This document shows, in pieces, positions 30,664 through 38,245 of a stretch of DNA of 64,000 nt (its first letter is position 1; every line of letters starts with the position of its first letter). Made by a program: the position numbers and the translations under genes. A model generated the notes under the pieces. That model was given only the letters and a program-made list of their open reading frames with translations. It searched no databases and was not told the origin of the DNA. The DNA is from a virus: positions 61,650-125,649 of the IMG/VR virus record IMGVR_UViG_3300024346_000014. One strand, 5' to 3'.

Positions 30664-30667
30664 AGAT

Positions 30668-31438
30668 ATGGAACGAATTAAAGATTATAATGAGTACTTA
30701 AAAGAAGCACACCCAACTGAATACAAGGCCCCTAAAGGAAGCTCCAGGGATGCTAAATTAAATAAAGCTAAGAAACTATTAAAGGGATCTGAAGCCGATA
30801 AGAAAAAAGCTTATAAACTTAGAGATGAGATGGAAGCTGAAGAGAGAACAAATGAAACAATAGACCCTAAGGTGGATTTAAAAGAATTCGCTGAAAAAAG
30901 AGGAGACGGAGCAAAAAGCACAGTGGATAGCTCTAAAGAAAAAGGAGGCCTTTCAATGCTTTCATATGATCATTTTAAAGTTAAACTTCCATATTATAAA
31001 AAAGCAGCTAGTGGAAAATTTGATATGTCAGATTTTAAAGATGAATATGATGAATTATTGAACGAACTAATAGAAGCTACTTCTAAAGATATGAACATTA
31101 CCCAAAAGAAATTTCAAGAAATAGTAGGTAAAATAGAAGTATTAGGAGAACTTTGTATAAGAAATAAAGACACTGAACCTATTAATGAAGCTAAAAAAGC
31201 AAAGAAAAAGAAAAAGACTTTAAGTAAAGCAACTGAAGCAAAAATAAGAAAAGTCGCAAATAAAAAAGGATATACCTTTGGTAGTTTAAGAGCAGAGTAC
31301 ATTAAGGGCCTTGGAGCATTTTACAGTTCTGGGTCAAGACCAGGCATGACTGCACATGGATGGGCAATGGCTAGAGTAAATAAAGCAACACCTAGTAAAC
31401 CATGGGCAAACGTTAAAAAAAGTAAATCTAAAAAGTGA
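30668..31438 (+). CDS. basic virion-type protein with targeting-like N-terminus (256 aa)
   Basis: MERIKDYNEYLKEAHPTEYK contains L-K-E|A, the best match to a T4 gp21-type site. Two lysine-rich regions flank a helical domain. The C-terminal GLGAFYSSGSRPGMTAHGWA and MARVN match a short module seen in DNA virus and phage proteins of unknown function. DNA association in the head is likely from charge and context. Confidence 0.7.
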   Translation: MERIKDYNEYLKEAHPTEYKAPKGSSRDAKLNKAKKLLKGSEADKKKAYKLRDEMEAEERTNETIDPKVDLKEFAEKRGDGAKSTVDSSKEKGGLSMLSYDHFKVKLPYYKKAASGKFDMSDFKDEYDELLNELIEATSKDMNITQKKFQEIVGKIEVLGELCIRNKDTEPINEAKKAKKKKKTLSKATEAKIRKVANKKGYTFGSLRAEYIKGLGAFYSSGSRPGMTAHGWAMARVNKATPSKPWANVKKSKSKK

Positions 31439-31935
31439 AAACCTTCAAAAATTTAAAATCTATATTGAACGAAGAATGGAAAGATGTCATTGATTCATTA
31501 GAAAAAAAGGTAGCGGGCGTGTGTATAATATATGAAAATAAAATATTATTAGTTCACCCAACAAACGCGAGCTGGCAAAAAAGAACGTTAGGCATACCTA
31601 AAGGAAAAGTAGAAACTGGAGAAGATGTTTTAACAGGAGCAATTAGAGAATTGAAAGAGGAAACTGGAATATCACTGAATCCTTCTATTCTATCTAGATC
31701 TGAGCCATATGTATGTAACACCTATAATAAAAAAGGAGATATAGAAAAGCAACTTATTTATTTTTTACATGAAGTAACAAGTCTGTCTGAAATAGGAATG
31801 ACGAGTTTAAGAATATCAAATGATAACTTACAAAAAGAAGAAATAGATTGGGCAGGTTTCTTAAGTGCAGATGAGGCCTATCCAAAAATAAGTAAGTGGC
31901 AGTTAATAGTTTTAGATCGTCACCTGAACAAATAA
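31435..31935 (+). CDS. NUDIX hydrolase with capsid-targeting-like N-terminus
   Basis: The NUDIX box G57-x5-E63-x7-R71-E72-x2-E75-E76-x-G78 is complete, in the usual beta-alpha-beta context (VAGVCIIYENKILLVHP). The gene starts with GTG overlapping the previous TGA. The first 14 residues, MKTFKNLKSILNEE, precede the domain and end in a L-N-E site, like neighbouring putative injected proteins. NUDIX enzymes cleave nucleoside diphosphates linked to another moiety; candidates are alarmones, NAD-type molecules, ADP-ribose or RNA caps. The substrate cannot be read. Confidence 0.85.
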   Translation: MKTFKNLKSILNEEWKDVIDSLEKKVAGVCIIYENKILLVHPTNASWQKRTLGIPKGKVETGEDVLTGAIRELKEETGISLNPSILSRSEPYVCNTYNKKGDIEKQLIYFLHEVTSLSEIGMTSLRISNDNLQKEEIDWAGFLSADEAYPKISKWQLIVLDRHLNK

Positions 31936-31945
31936 ATAACTATAA
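31929..31945 (+). promoter_or_regulatory. possible T4-type late promoter box
   Basis: CAAATAAATAACTATAA lies just before the ATG at 31950. It overlaps the NUDIX stop codon, so it may only partly serve as a promoter. Confidence 0.4.
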
Positions 31946-31949
31946 TATT

Positions 31950-33926
31950 ATGAAATCTTTTAAGGACATATTAAACGAAGACTCAATTGAAGGAAAACCA
32001 GATCAAATGGCTGTTCCGTATGCAGATACTCTCGCACAAAATGTAAATGTAAGAGAAATACCGGCCGGATCAAATAGAAGCCCTGAAATAGACAGATATT
32101 TTGATTTAGTAGGATTGAACAATAGAAAAAAAGGAAAGAATGGTTATCCATGGTGTGCTGCTTTTGTTTACGCAATGTTTGATGATTTTTGTAAAAAACT
32201 AGGATTAAAAAATCCAGTTATTAAAACAGCCGGTGTAATGAAACACTGGAATAAGGCAGATTCTTCTTTAAAAATACCCATTGCTAAGGCTAGAAATAAC
32301 CCTGGTTTAGTAAAACCTGGACAGGTTTTTATTCAAAGCAGAGATGGCGGAGGTCATACTGGTATAGTAACCGCGGTGGACTCAAAAAATAAAACTTTTA
32401 CCACAATAGAAGGAAATACAAACGATAAACTTTCAGGAGAAGGTCATCGTGTAGGTAGAAATACCAGAAAACTTTCACAGGGAAGTTTAATAGGTTTCAT
32501 AGATTATTTTAAAGGACATAGAAGTGAAAAATTTGAAAAGACAATATCTACTGTTGTTGCAGATGCTCCTACTGATTATTCTAGTGAAGAATACATCGGA
32601 GGTCTTTCTAAAAACGATATTAAAAAGATACAATTAGTCTTAATAAAATTAAACTACGATTTAGGCACCTTTGGACCTAATAAGGATGGAGTCGATGGTG
32701 AGATAGGTACTAAAACAACTGATGCAGTTAATGATTGGAAATTAAAAAATAACATGAAAGCTGATTCTATCATAGACAAAGATTTATACACTTTAATGAC
32801 TAAGGATAGTAAATTTAAAGATAAGTTAACATCAGGTGGAAATAGACAAATTGACATAGGATTAGATAATTATACAAGCCCAGTGCAAAAAATGGTTAAT
32901 AAACCTATCAAAGTGATAATGCCGGGTTTATTTCCAAATAAAATAATAACAGTTGATGCTACCAATGTTTCAAAGGATCCAGACCTCGTAATAAAACGAG
33001 CTATTATAGAGAATACAGGAACGGCTAGTAAATTTTCTGATTTGATTCTTGAAAGGAACATATTTAAGAGAATACGAGATGCTAAAAGAGCAAATGATAC
33101 AAAATTAGCCGATTATTACAGAGATGGTAGAGTAAAAACCAGTCCAATAGATGGGACTGGACCATCTAACACGGCTGATATCAAGAACATAGTTAGTTCT
33201 AAACCTGAAGTTGATATAATTTATAACAAAGAATTAAACGTTTTTTATCTAAAAGCCTTTAATTCAAGCGCAATAGAGGCTTTAGGAACAGCTGATATTA
33301 TTAAAATGGAGCCTAAGGATTTTAAAGAATTACAAATCGCATTTAAAGATGCGGCACCTAATAAAACGCAGACACCTAGTCCTGAAGCAAATACACTAAC
33401 TGCTAATGTAAATTCTACATTATCGAGCGTTAAGTCTATTCCAATGAACGATAGAGAAAAAACAATTAAAGGAGCGGCTATAGCCAATGCTTTAGTAAAA
33501 GACTTAAATGTTACTAAAGAAGTTGCAGCAGGTGTGGTTGGAAATTTATGGGCAGAAAGCGGACTAATACCGGATAGAATACAAGGATCCGGCGTAAAAA
33601 GAGGAACTCTTCCTCAAGCAAATAATGGAGGTTACGGATGGGCTCAATATACTCATCCTAGTTTAAAGACTGACTTAATAGCGTTTGCTAAGAAAAAAGG
33701 AGTAGATCTAAATACCCAACCGATGACAGATGAATTAAATTATGAATATTTGAAACATTGGATATCTAAAAACAGCAGTAAATTCTCTACGCTAAAATCG
33801 CAATCTGATGTTAGAAACGCAACTAATTATTTTTTAACTAAATATGAAAGACCTGCTGATCAATCTGAAAGAGCCTTGGATAAAAGAGCAAATTTCGCAA
33901 ACACTGTCTATTCAGAAATGGCTTAG
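31950..33926 (+). CDS. CHAP amidase / peptidoglycan-binding / tail-lysozyme enzyme (658 aa)
   Basis: I choose the ATG at 31950, giving MKSFKDILNEDSIEG, a short peptide with an I-L-N-E site. A CHAP domain follows (about 45-200) with C69 (PWCAAFVYA), H136 (GGGHTGIV) and N156 (EGNTN). A peptidoglycan-binding module lies at about 228-300 (IQLVLIKLNY..DGEIGTKT). The C-terminus (about 510-650) resembles phage tail lysozymes (AAGVVGNLWAESGL, GYGWAQYTHPS). The enzyme should cut both peptide and glycan bonds of peptidoglycan. The targeting-like N-terminus suggests it travels in the virion for entry rather than only for lysis. Confidence 0.85.
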   Translation: MKSFKDILNEDSIEGKPDQMAVPYADTLAQNVNVREIPAGSNRSPEIDRYFDLVGLNNRKKGKNGYPWCAAFVYAMFDDFCKKLGLKNPVIKTAGVMKHWNKADSSLKIPIAKARNNPGLVKPGQVFIQSRDGGGHTGIVTAVDSKNKTFTTIEGNTNDKLSGEGHRVGRNTRKLSQGSLIGFIDYFKGHRSEKFEKTISTVVADAPTDYSSEEYIGGLSKNDIKKIQLVLIKLNYDLGTFGPNKDGVDGEIGTKTTDAVNDWKLKNNMKADSIIDKDLYTLMTKDSKFKDKLTSGGNRQIDIGLDNYTSPVQKMVNKPIKVIMPGLFPNKIITVDATNVSKDPDLVIKRAIIENTGTASKFSDLILERNIFKRIRDAKRANDTKLADYYRDGRVKTSPIDGTGPSNTADIKNIVSSKPEVDIIYNKELNVFYLKAFNSSAIEALGTADIIKMEPKDFKELQIAFKDAAPNKTQTPSPEANTLTANVNSTLSSVKSIPMNDREKTIKGAAIANALVKDLNVTKEVAAGVVGNLWAESGLIPDRIQGSGVKRGTLPQANNGGYGWAQYTHPSLKTDLIAFAKKKGVDLNTQPMTDELNYEYLKHWISKNSSKFSTLKSQSDVRNATNYFLTKYERPADQSERALDKRANFANTVYSEMA

Positions 33927-33932
33927 TAAAGC

Positions 33933-35612
33933 TTATGTATGAAAAGGCTTAATGTACTTTAGTTTATTTGAATAAGAAATGCTTTCTAAAGCAGAAGAAC
34001 CTGATCCTTGTATTCCCATTATTTCATTATACTTTTCATCTGATATTTGATGATTAGTGTATAATTCTTGAATTTCCCTTTCATTTTCTTCTTTAGCTCT
34101 AGCATATACATATGCAGGAAAACTAGGAAGACCCATTCGTTCAGCGTTGTAATTTAAATGTCTTTGTAAATCGTACACTAACTCGTCTTCTTTTAATTCA
34201 GTTTCAGGCCTATCCTTTAACTGTTGATCTATATAAGGTACGTCTATAACTGAACCTTTTCTTTTCCTTTCATTAGACGAATGTTCTTCCATTCTGTCAT
34301 TTAGTTCTTGAGTAGATATGAGATCTTCTATGCCTTCTTTTTCGAAATCCGAGAGAGCATCAGCTGAAGATCCTAGTAATTTAATTATTTGTTTAGCTAT
34401 GAAAGAACTGAATTTACCGAGAACAAGCCCTCTCATTATAACAACACCAGAATTCTTCTTTAGGAATTTTCTAGCCTGCCCTCCTCTTTTAGATATAAAC
34501 GTGTAGTACGTAGCTAAATCATCTGAATTTTTTAGAACGGACTTCATTGGCCCATTTGGAAATTTTGCAGATATATTAGAAAACGTAGATAAATCTGCTA
34601 TTGGTATTTCTTTAATTACCTTTCCTCCTTTTTTAATTATTAACTTATCTCCTTTTTTAACAACTTTTCCACCTGCTTGTAAAGTTTCTTCCATTAACTT
34701 AAAATTCTTAGCTGCCTTTTTAGAAATAGCTTGAGCTATAGGTTTATCTACTTCTTTAGCGAATACTAATAAGTTGTCAGCTACGTTTTTTGCCATGTCA
34801 GCTATTTTAGTCAAAAACTTTCGTAAAGGTTTTCCGATAAAAGGAACCCAACCAACTGCTTTACCTACAACGTCTTTCAATAGAAAAGAAATTACACCAG
34901 TTATAGAAGCTGCTATTTTGGCAGCTGATTTCTTGATAAATTCTAGAAACCTTTTACTTTTACTGAATGTTTTTCCTTCCTGTTTCATTAAAACCTCAGC
35001 TGACTCTTTTGCTATTGTTTTACCAGCTCCTTTTGTTGCTATTTTTGAAAATGGTTTTGAAAAATTATGAGCCACACCTTTAAAGCCTTTTGCAACGTCT
35101 CCTCCAAAAGGAATCATTGCAATCAAAGATATCAAACCTAATATGTACTTTCCTCTGAACATGTATATGATACCGTTTATTAAATCGGCAGCCATCCCAA
35201 GAGGAATACCTACTACTAAAAAAGCATCTCCAACAATACCTATGAAATCTAAAACCAACTGAAGTATTCCAATAGGCGAACCTCCTTCTGTTAATGAACT
35301 TAATAGACTTTTCAACATGCCTAATATACCTCCATCCGGGGCCGGTAGGATACCTGCTCCATCTACTACACTATCGATTGCCGAAGCATCGGAAGCAATA
35401 GCGGCTTCGGCCTGTTCATTTATAACTGCCACTTCTCTTCTAAGTAGAGGGCTTTGAAAAAATTCTTTTTCGGTTAAAGATCGTATATCAGGTATTAGAT
35501 TATCGAAATCTAAAGCTTCTTCTAAAACATGCATTTTGTTTTTTAAAGCTTCTAAGATCATTAAACCTTCTTTAGATCTTAAATCATTTTCATATTGTAT
35601 TGATAAATCCAT
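33933..35612 (-). CDS. large membrane-active virion protein, pretoxin-like (559 aa)
   Basis: Residues about 120-180 hold hydrophobic segments (LQLVLDFIGIVGDAFLVVGI and YILGLISLIAMIPFGGDVAK). These strongly resemble the pretoxin/membrane region of polymorphic toxins. Long Ala/Lys-rich helices follow. The C-terminus is soluble. A small MILE|A site near residue 20 could be cleaved in the prohead. It converges on the lysozyme gene with 6 bases between stops. I infer an internal head protein that acts on the host membrane at entry; this is unproven. Confidence 0.6.
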   Translation of the reverse strand: MDLSIQYENDLRSKEGLMILEALKNKMHVLEEALDFDNLIPDIRSLTEKEFFQSPLLRREVAVINEQAEAAIASDASAIDSVVDGAGILPAPDGGILGMLKSLLSSLTEGGSPIGILQLVLDFIGIVGDAFLVVGIPLGMAADLINGIIYMFRGKYILGLISLIAMIPFGGDVAKGFKGVAHNFSKPFSKIATKGAGKTIAKESAEVLMKQEGKTFSKSKRFLEFIKKSAAKIAASITGVISFLLKDVVGKAVGWVPFIGKPLRKFLTKIADMAKNVADNLLVFAKEVDKPIAQAISKKAAKNFKLMEETLQAGGKVVKKGDKLIIKKGGKVIKEIPIADLSTFSNISAKFPNGPMKSVLKNSDDLATYYTFISKRGGQARKFLKKNSGVVIMRGLVLGKFSSFIAKQIIKLLGSSADALSDFEKEGIEDLISTQELNDRMEEHSSNERKRKGSVIDVPYIDQQLKDRPETELKEDELVYDLQRHLNYNAERMGLPSFPAYVYARAKEENEREIQELYTNHQISDEKYNEIMGIQGSGSSALESISYSNKLKYIKPFHT

Positions 35613-35673
35613 TATTTATAGATGTTTCTTTTTTTTATATATCTACAAAATATAGCTTATGTTTACGTACTAT

Positions 35674-36018
35674 TTAAAAGGGTAGGTCTGAGCCATCGCC
35701 TGTCATGTCAATAGGTTCTTTTACTTCCTCAGTATTTATCTTGACTGATATTGCTCTAACATCATTGATATAAACTGTTTCGTTTTCAGGATTAACCCAT
35801 TCCCTAGCTTTTACTTCATATGAAACATTTAAATTATCATTTATTTCAAATGAATCTATTTTAGAACACCCTTCTTGAACCAAAGAGAATTTTAAATATT
35901 CATTGGCTCCAGAATATCCTTTAGATGAAAGTTCTATTACGAATTCTCTTTTTTTAAACTTATCTGTTATTTGAATGGTGTCGTATTTCTTTACTAATTT
36001 TCCTAACTGAGTATTCAT
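35674..36018 (-). CDS. DUF3127 OB-fold protein, possible ssDNA-binding protein (114 aa)
   Basis: The body fits the DUF3127 pattern known from Bacteroidota: TDKFKKREFVIEL, then EINDNLNVSYEVKAREWVNP and INDVRAISVKI. The fold is OB-like. The last residues, DMTGDGSDLPF, resemble the acidic DDIPF tip of single-stranded DNA-binding proteins, which recruits repair and replication partners. Four bases separate it from the glucosyltransferase gene. The ssDNA-binding role is inference. Confidence 0.75.
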   Translation of the reverse strand: MNTQLGKLVKKYDTIQITDKFKKREFVIELSSKGYSGANEYLKFSLVQEGCSKIDSFEINDNLNVSYEVKAREWVNPENETVYINDVRAISVKINTEEVKEPIDMTGDGSDLPF

Positions 36019-36021
36019 ATA

Positions 36022-37446
36022 TTATATGTTTTTTAATTGATTCATTAATGACTCATAGTCTGCACTATCATTATCTGTTTTTCTAAGTTCGTCTTGTGTT
36101 GTCTCCTTTGGTTTTTCCTTTACTTCAGGTGTATCTTCTATTTCATCGAAAATACTCAATTGATTATCATCTACTATTGCATTAGATGATGCTTGTGCAC
36201 CTATCTTTCCGTTCTCAATAATTATATTTTCTAAATTTGTAATTATTTCATTTGTACATATATCGGCATTTGAATGCTTTTTCCAATATGTAAATGCCAT
36301 TTCTCTCCATTCGTCTCTCATTACTGGGTCATTTGACAATTTGACCATTAATTTTTTAGTTTCTTCAAAGTTAGTATGATCTAAACCAATAGTTCCGCTA
36401 TGGGAATCCTTAGTCACAGGATTACCTGTTATTCTATGAATTACATTATCACAAAAGTGTTTATGAAAAATAGGAATGGTACCTGAAGCAACAACTTCGG
36501 CGTGACAGTTTTCTATATTATTACCATACATATGAGCCTTTAAGTGATATAGATCAGAACCAAAAGCACTTTTAGCCATTCTTTCCATACAGTCTACGTT
36601 AGTGTAAGGTGGATACAAATAAGAACCTGATCCAGGAGTTTCTTTTCCATGTAAATCTTCTGTAAATTTTACCTCATTTAATTCTTTTCTAGGTCTAAAA
36701 TGATTTACTATTTCATGATCTTTATAGAAAGGCTTTCCATTTTTATTATCTCCTTTTTCATATAAGATACCTGCCCATCCTATGCTTGCTTCTAATCCTT
36801 CAAGAATAGTTATGTAATTTTCTTCCATCAATTGTTGAGCATGGAAATCCATCATTAAATTAGGACCTTTCCAACCTGATAGTCTACCTATCCATCTAAC
36901 TGTTTTATGATCCTGTTCGTCTATAGGCAACCAATATTTTTCACGATGATCATCATATGTAAAACCTAACGCCATTTTCTTGAAAGGAGTATTTACATTC
37001 TCTCTTTTAGCCCATCTAGTAAAGTCTGATTCTAATGAATGAGTCATCAATACATCTACACTATTACATATTTCATCAAATTTACCATTTCTACTTAGAG
37101 ATTGCATTTTATGATCTAATTGAACAATAGCTTTGGGTAAAGTAATACCTTGTACAAGCTTAACAAAGTTGATTTGACAATCTTCTGGATGCTTTTTAGA
37201 AGGAACAGAATAGACAAGAACCATATCAAAGTTTTCATTTACTTCATCCAAAACTCTGGTCATTTCTTCAGATTTTCCACAAGTAAACTCATCTTTATCA
37301 AAGACCATAGTGTCTCTACGAGCCCATTTCTTATCTAAAGTTGCAAATATTTTAGTATTAGGTGTTGCTTTTTGAAATTCTACAGCACATCTTGTTACGC
37401 CACAGCCTTCTACTCCTCTGCCTAATATTATAGCTATCTTTTTCAT
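36022..37446 (-). CDS. T4 AGT-like DNA glucosyltransferase
   Basis: The 474-residue GT-B protein aligns by eye with T4 alpha-glucosyltransferase along its length: ILGRGVEGCGVTR at the N-terminus, VRWIGRLSGWKGPNLMMDFH, TILEGLEASIGW, MERMAKSAFG and VASGTIPIFHK. T4 AGT transfers glucose from UDP-glucose to hydroxymethylcytosine in DNA. An acidic, disordered tail of about 70 residues is extra. Its presence implies modified bases in this phage genome. The base and sugar are not determined here, and no hydroxymethylase gene is in the window. Confidence 0.8.
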   Translation of the reverse strand: MKKIAIILGRGVEGCGVTRCAVEFQKATPNTKIFATLDKKWARRDTMVFDKDEFTCGKSEEMTRVLDEVNENFDMVLVYSVPSKKHPEDCQINFVKLVQGITLPKAIVQLDHKMQSLSRNGKFDEICNSVDVLMTHSLESDFTRWAKRENVNTPFKKMALGFTYDDHREKYWLPIDEQDHKTVRWIGRLSGWKGPNLMMDFHAQQLMEENYITILEGLEASIGWAGILYEKGDNKNGKPFYKDHEIVNHFRPRKELNEVKFTEDLHGKETPGSGSYLYPPYTNVDCMERMAKSAFGSDLYHLKAHMYGNNIENCHAEVVASGTIPIFHKHFCDNVIHRITGNPVTKDSHSGTIGLDHTNFEETKKLMVKLSNDPVMRDEWREMAFTYWKKHSNADICTNEIITNLENIIIENGKIGAQASSNAIVDDNQLSIFDEIEDTPEVKEKPKETTQDELRKTDNDSADYESLMNQLKNI

Positions 37447-37474
37447 ATTTTATTTTTAAATTTTTGTTTTGTAT

Positions 37475-37759
37475 TTAATCTTTTCTTTCATTCATATAGT
37501 TTTCTAACCCCTGTATGTAAGATATAGCATCTAATAAGTTATCTTTTTTATGGTTATAAGACTCTCTTGAAAACTTTAAAGCTATCATTGCTATAAACAT
37601 TTCTTTACCTGATATGTTTAAACCAGACATTCCGTTGAATATACTAGCTGCTCTATCCATACCTTCGCTAAAGGGTCCATACATTCTTTCTTTTTCCTCA
37701 TCTCTTTCATTTACTATAGAGTGAGCTTCTTGAGAAATAGATTTTTTATTTTTATTCAT
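37475..37759 (-). CDS. conserved-type phage protein (94 aa)
   Basis: I use the ATG at 37759 (MNKNKKSISQEAHSIVNERD), which overlaps the stop of the upstream small gene (ATGAATAA). The helical pattern ..RMYGPFSEGMDRAASIFNGM..MIALKFSRES..KDNLLDAISYI resembles a DUF6378-like domain from phages. The role of that family is not established. Confidence 0.65.
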   Translation of the reverse strand: MNKNKKSISQEAHSIVNERDEEKERMYGPFSEGMDRAASIFNGMSGLNISGKEMFIAMIALKFSRESYNHKKDNLLDAISYIQGLENYMNERKD

Positions 37760-37883
37760 GATTAGACTTTTTAAATTCATTTGGATATTTGTTTTTAAGG
37801 TATTTTATCCAGTGTTTTTGTTTTCTTCCATTTACAAAAAACCAGCCTACTTTTAAATCCATCCATTTTATTATACTGCGCAT
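37752..37883 (-). CDS. very small basic protein (43 aa)
   Basis: It starts MRSIIKWMDLKVGWFFVNGR and ends KYPNEFKKSNHE. Its stop overlaps the ATG of the next gene, which supports coupled translation. No family is recognised. Confidence 0.55.
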   Translation of the reverse strand: MRSIIKWMDLKVGWFFVNGRKQKHWIKYLKNKYPNEFKKSNHE

Positions 37884-37981
37884 TGCGGTTAAGTTTAAGA
37901 TTATTCTAATATATTATACTAAAAAAATCCATTAAGTTCACTAAATGACCTAATGGATTTTAAAATTTAAAAATATATTTA

Positions 37982-38245
37982 TTATTTGGCTTTACCTAGA
38001 AAAGATTTCTTTTTAATCTTCTTTTTAAGTTTAGTATTAATTCTTTTCTTTTTAAGTTGTTTGATTTCTGATATATCGTCTGCTTTATATGACTTAGATA
38101 TTCCATTTATCATTATTTGATACTCGTTGATAGCGGTGTTTATACCTATTATAGTTCCTATTTTTTCCTTAATAGAAACCCGCTGACCTATTTTATAGGA
38201 GCGGGTATTCTTATAATTTCCATCAAAGCTTTCGCGTATTAAGCT
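37982..38245 (-). CDS. possible -1 frameshift extension of the 38239-39816 protein (about 87 aa)
   Basis: This long open frame has no usable start codon at its beginning. It continues the upstream coding sequence in the -1 frame from a run of nine A (38251-38259). The encoded part (RESFDGNYKNTRSYKIGQRV and onward) looks like a KOW/SH3-like beta domain with a very basic tail (KKKRINTKLKKKIKKKS). A hairpin (38178-38206) is internal to it. It could be reached by programmed frameshifting, or the A-run could be a real or sequencing indel. A start at an internal ATG is less likely. Confidence 0.5.
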   Translation of the reverse strand, partial: SLIRESFDGNYKNTRSYKIGQRVSIKEKIGTIIGINTAINEYQIMINGISKSYKADDISEIKQLKKKRINTKLKKKIKKKSFLGKAK

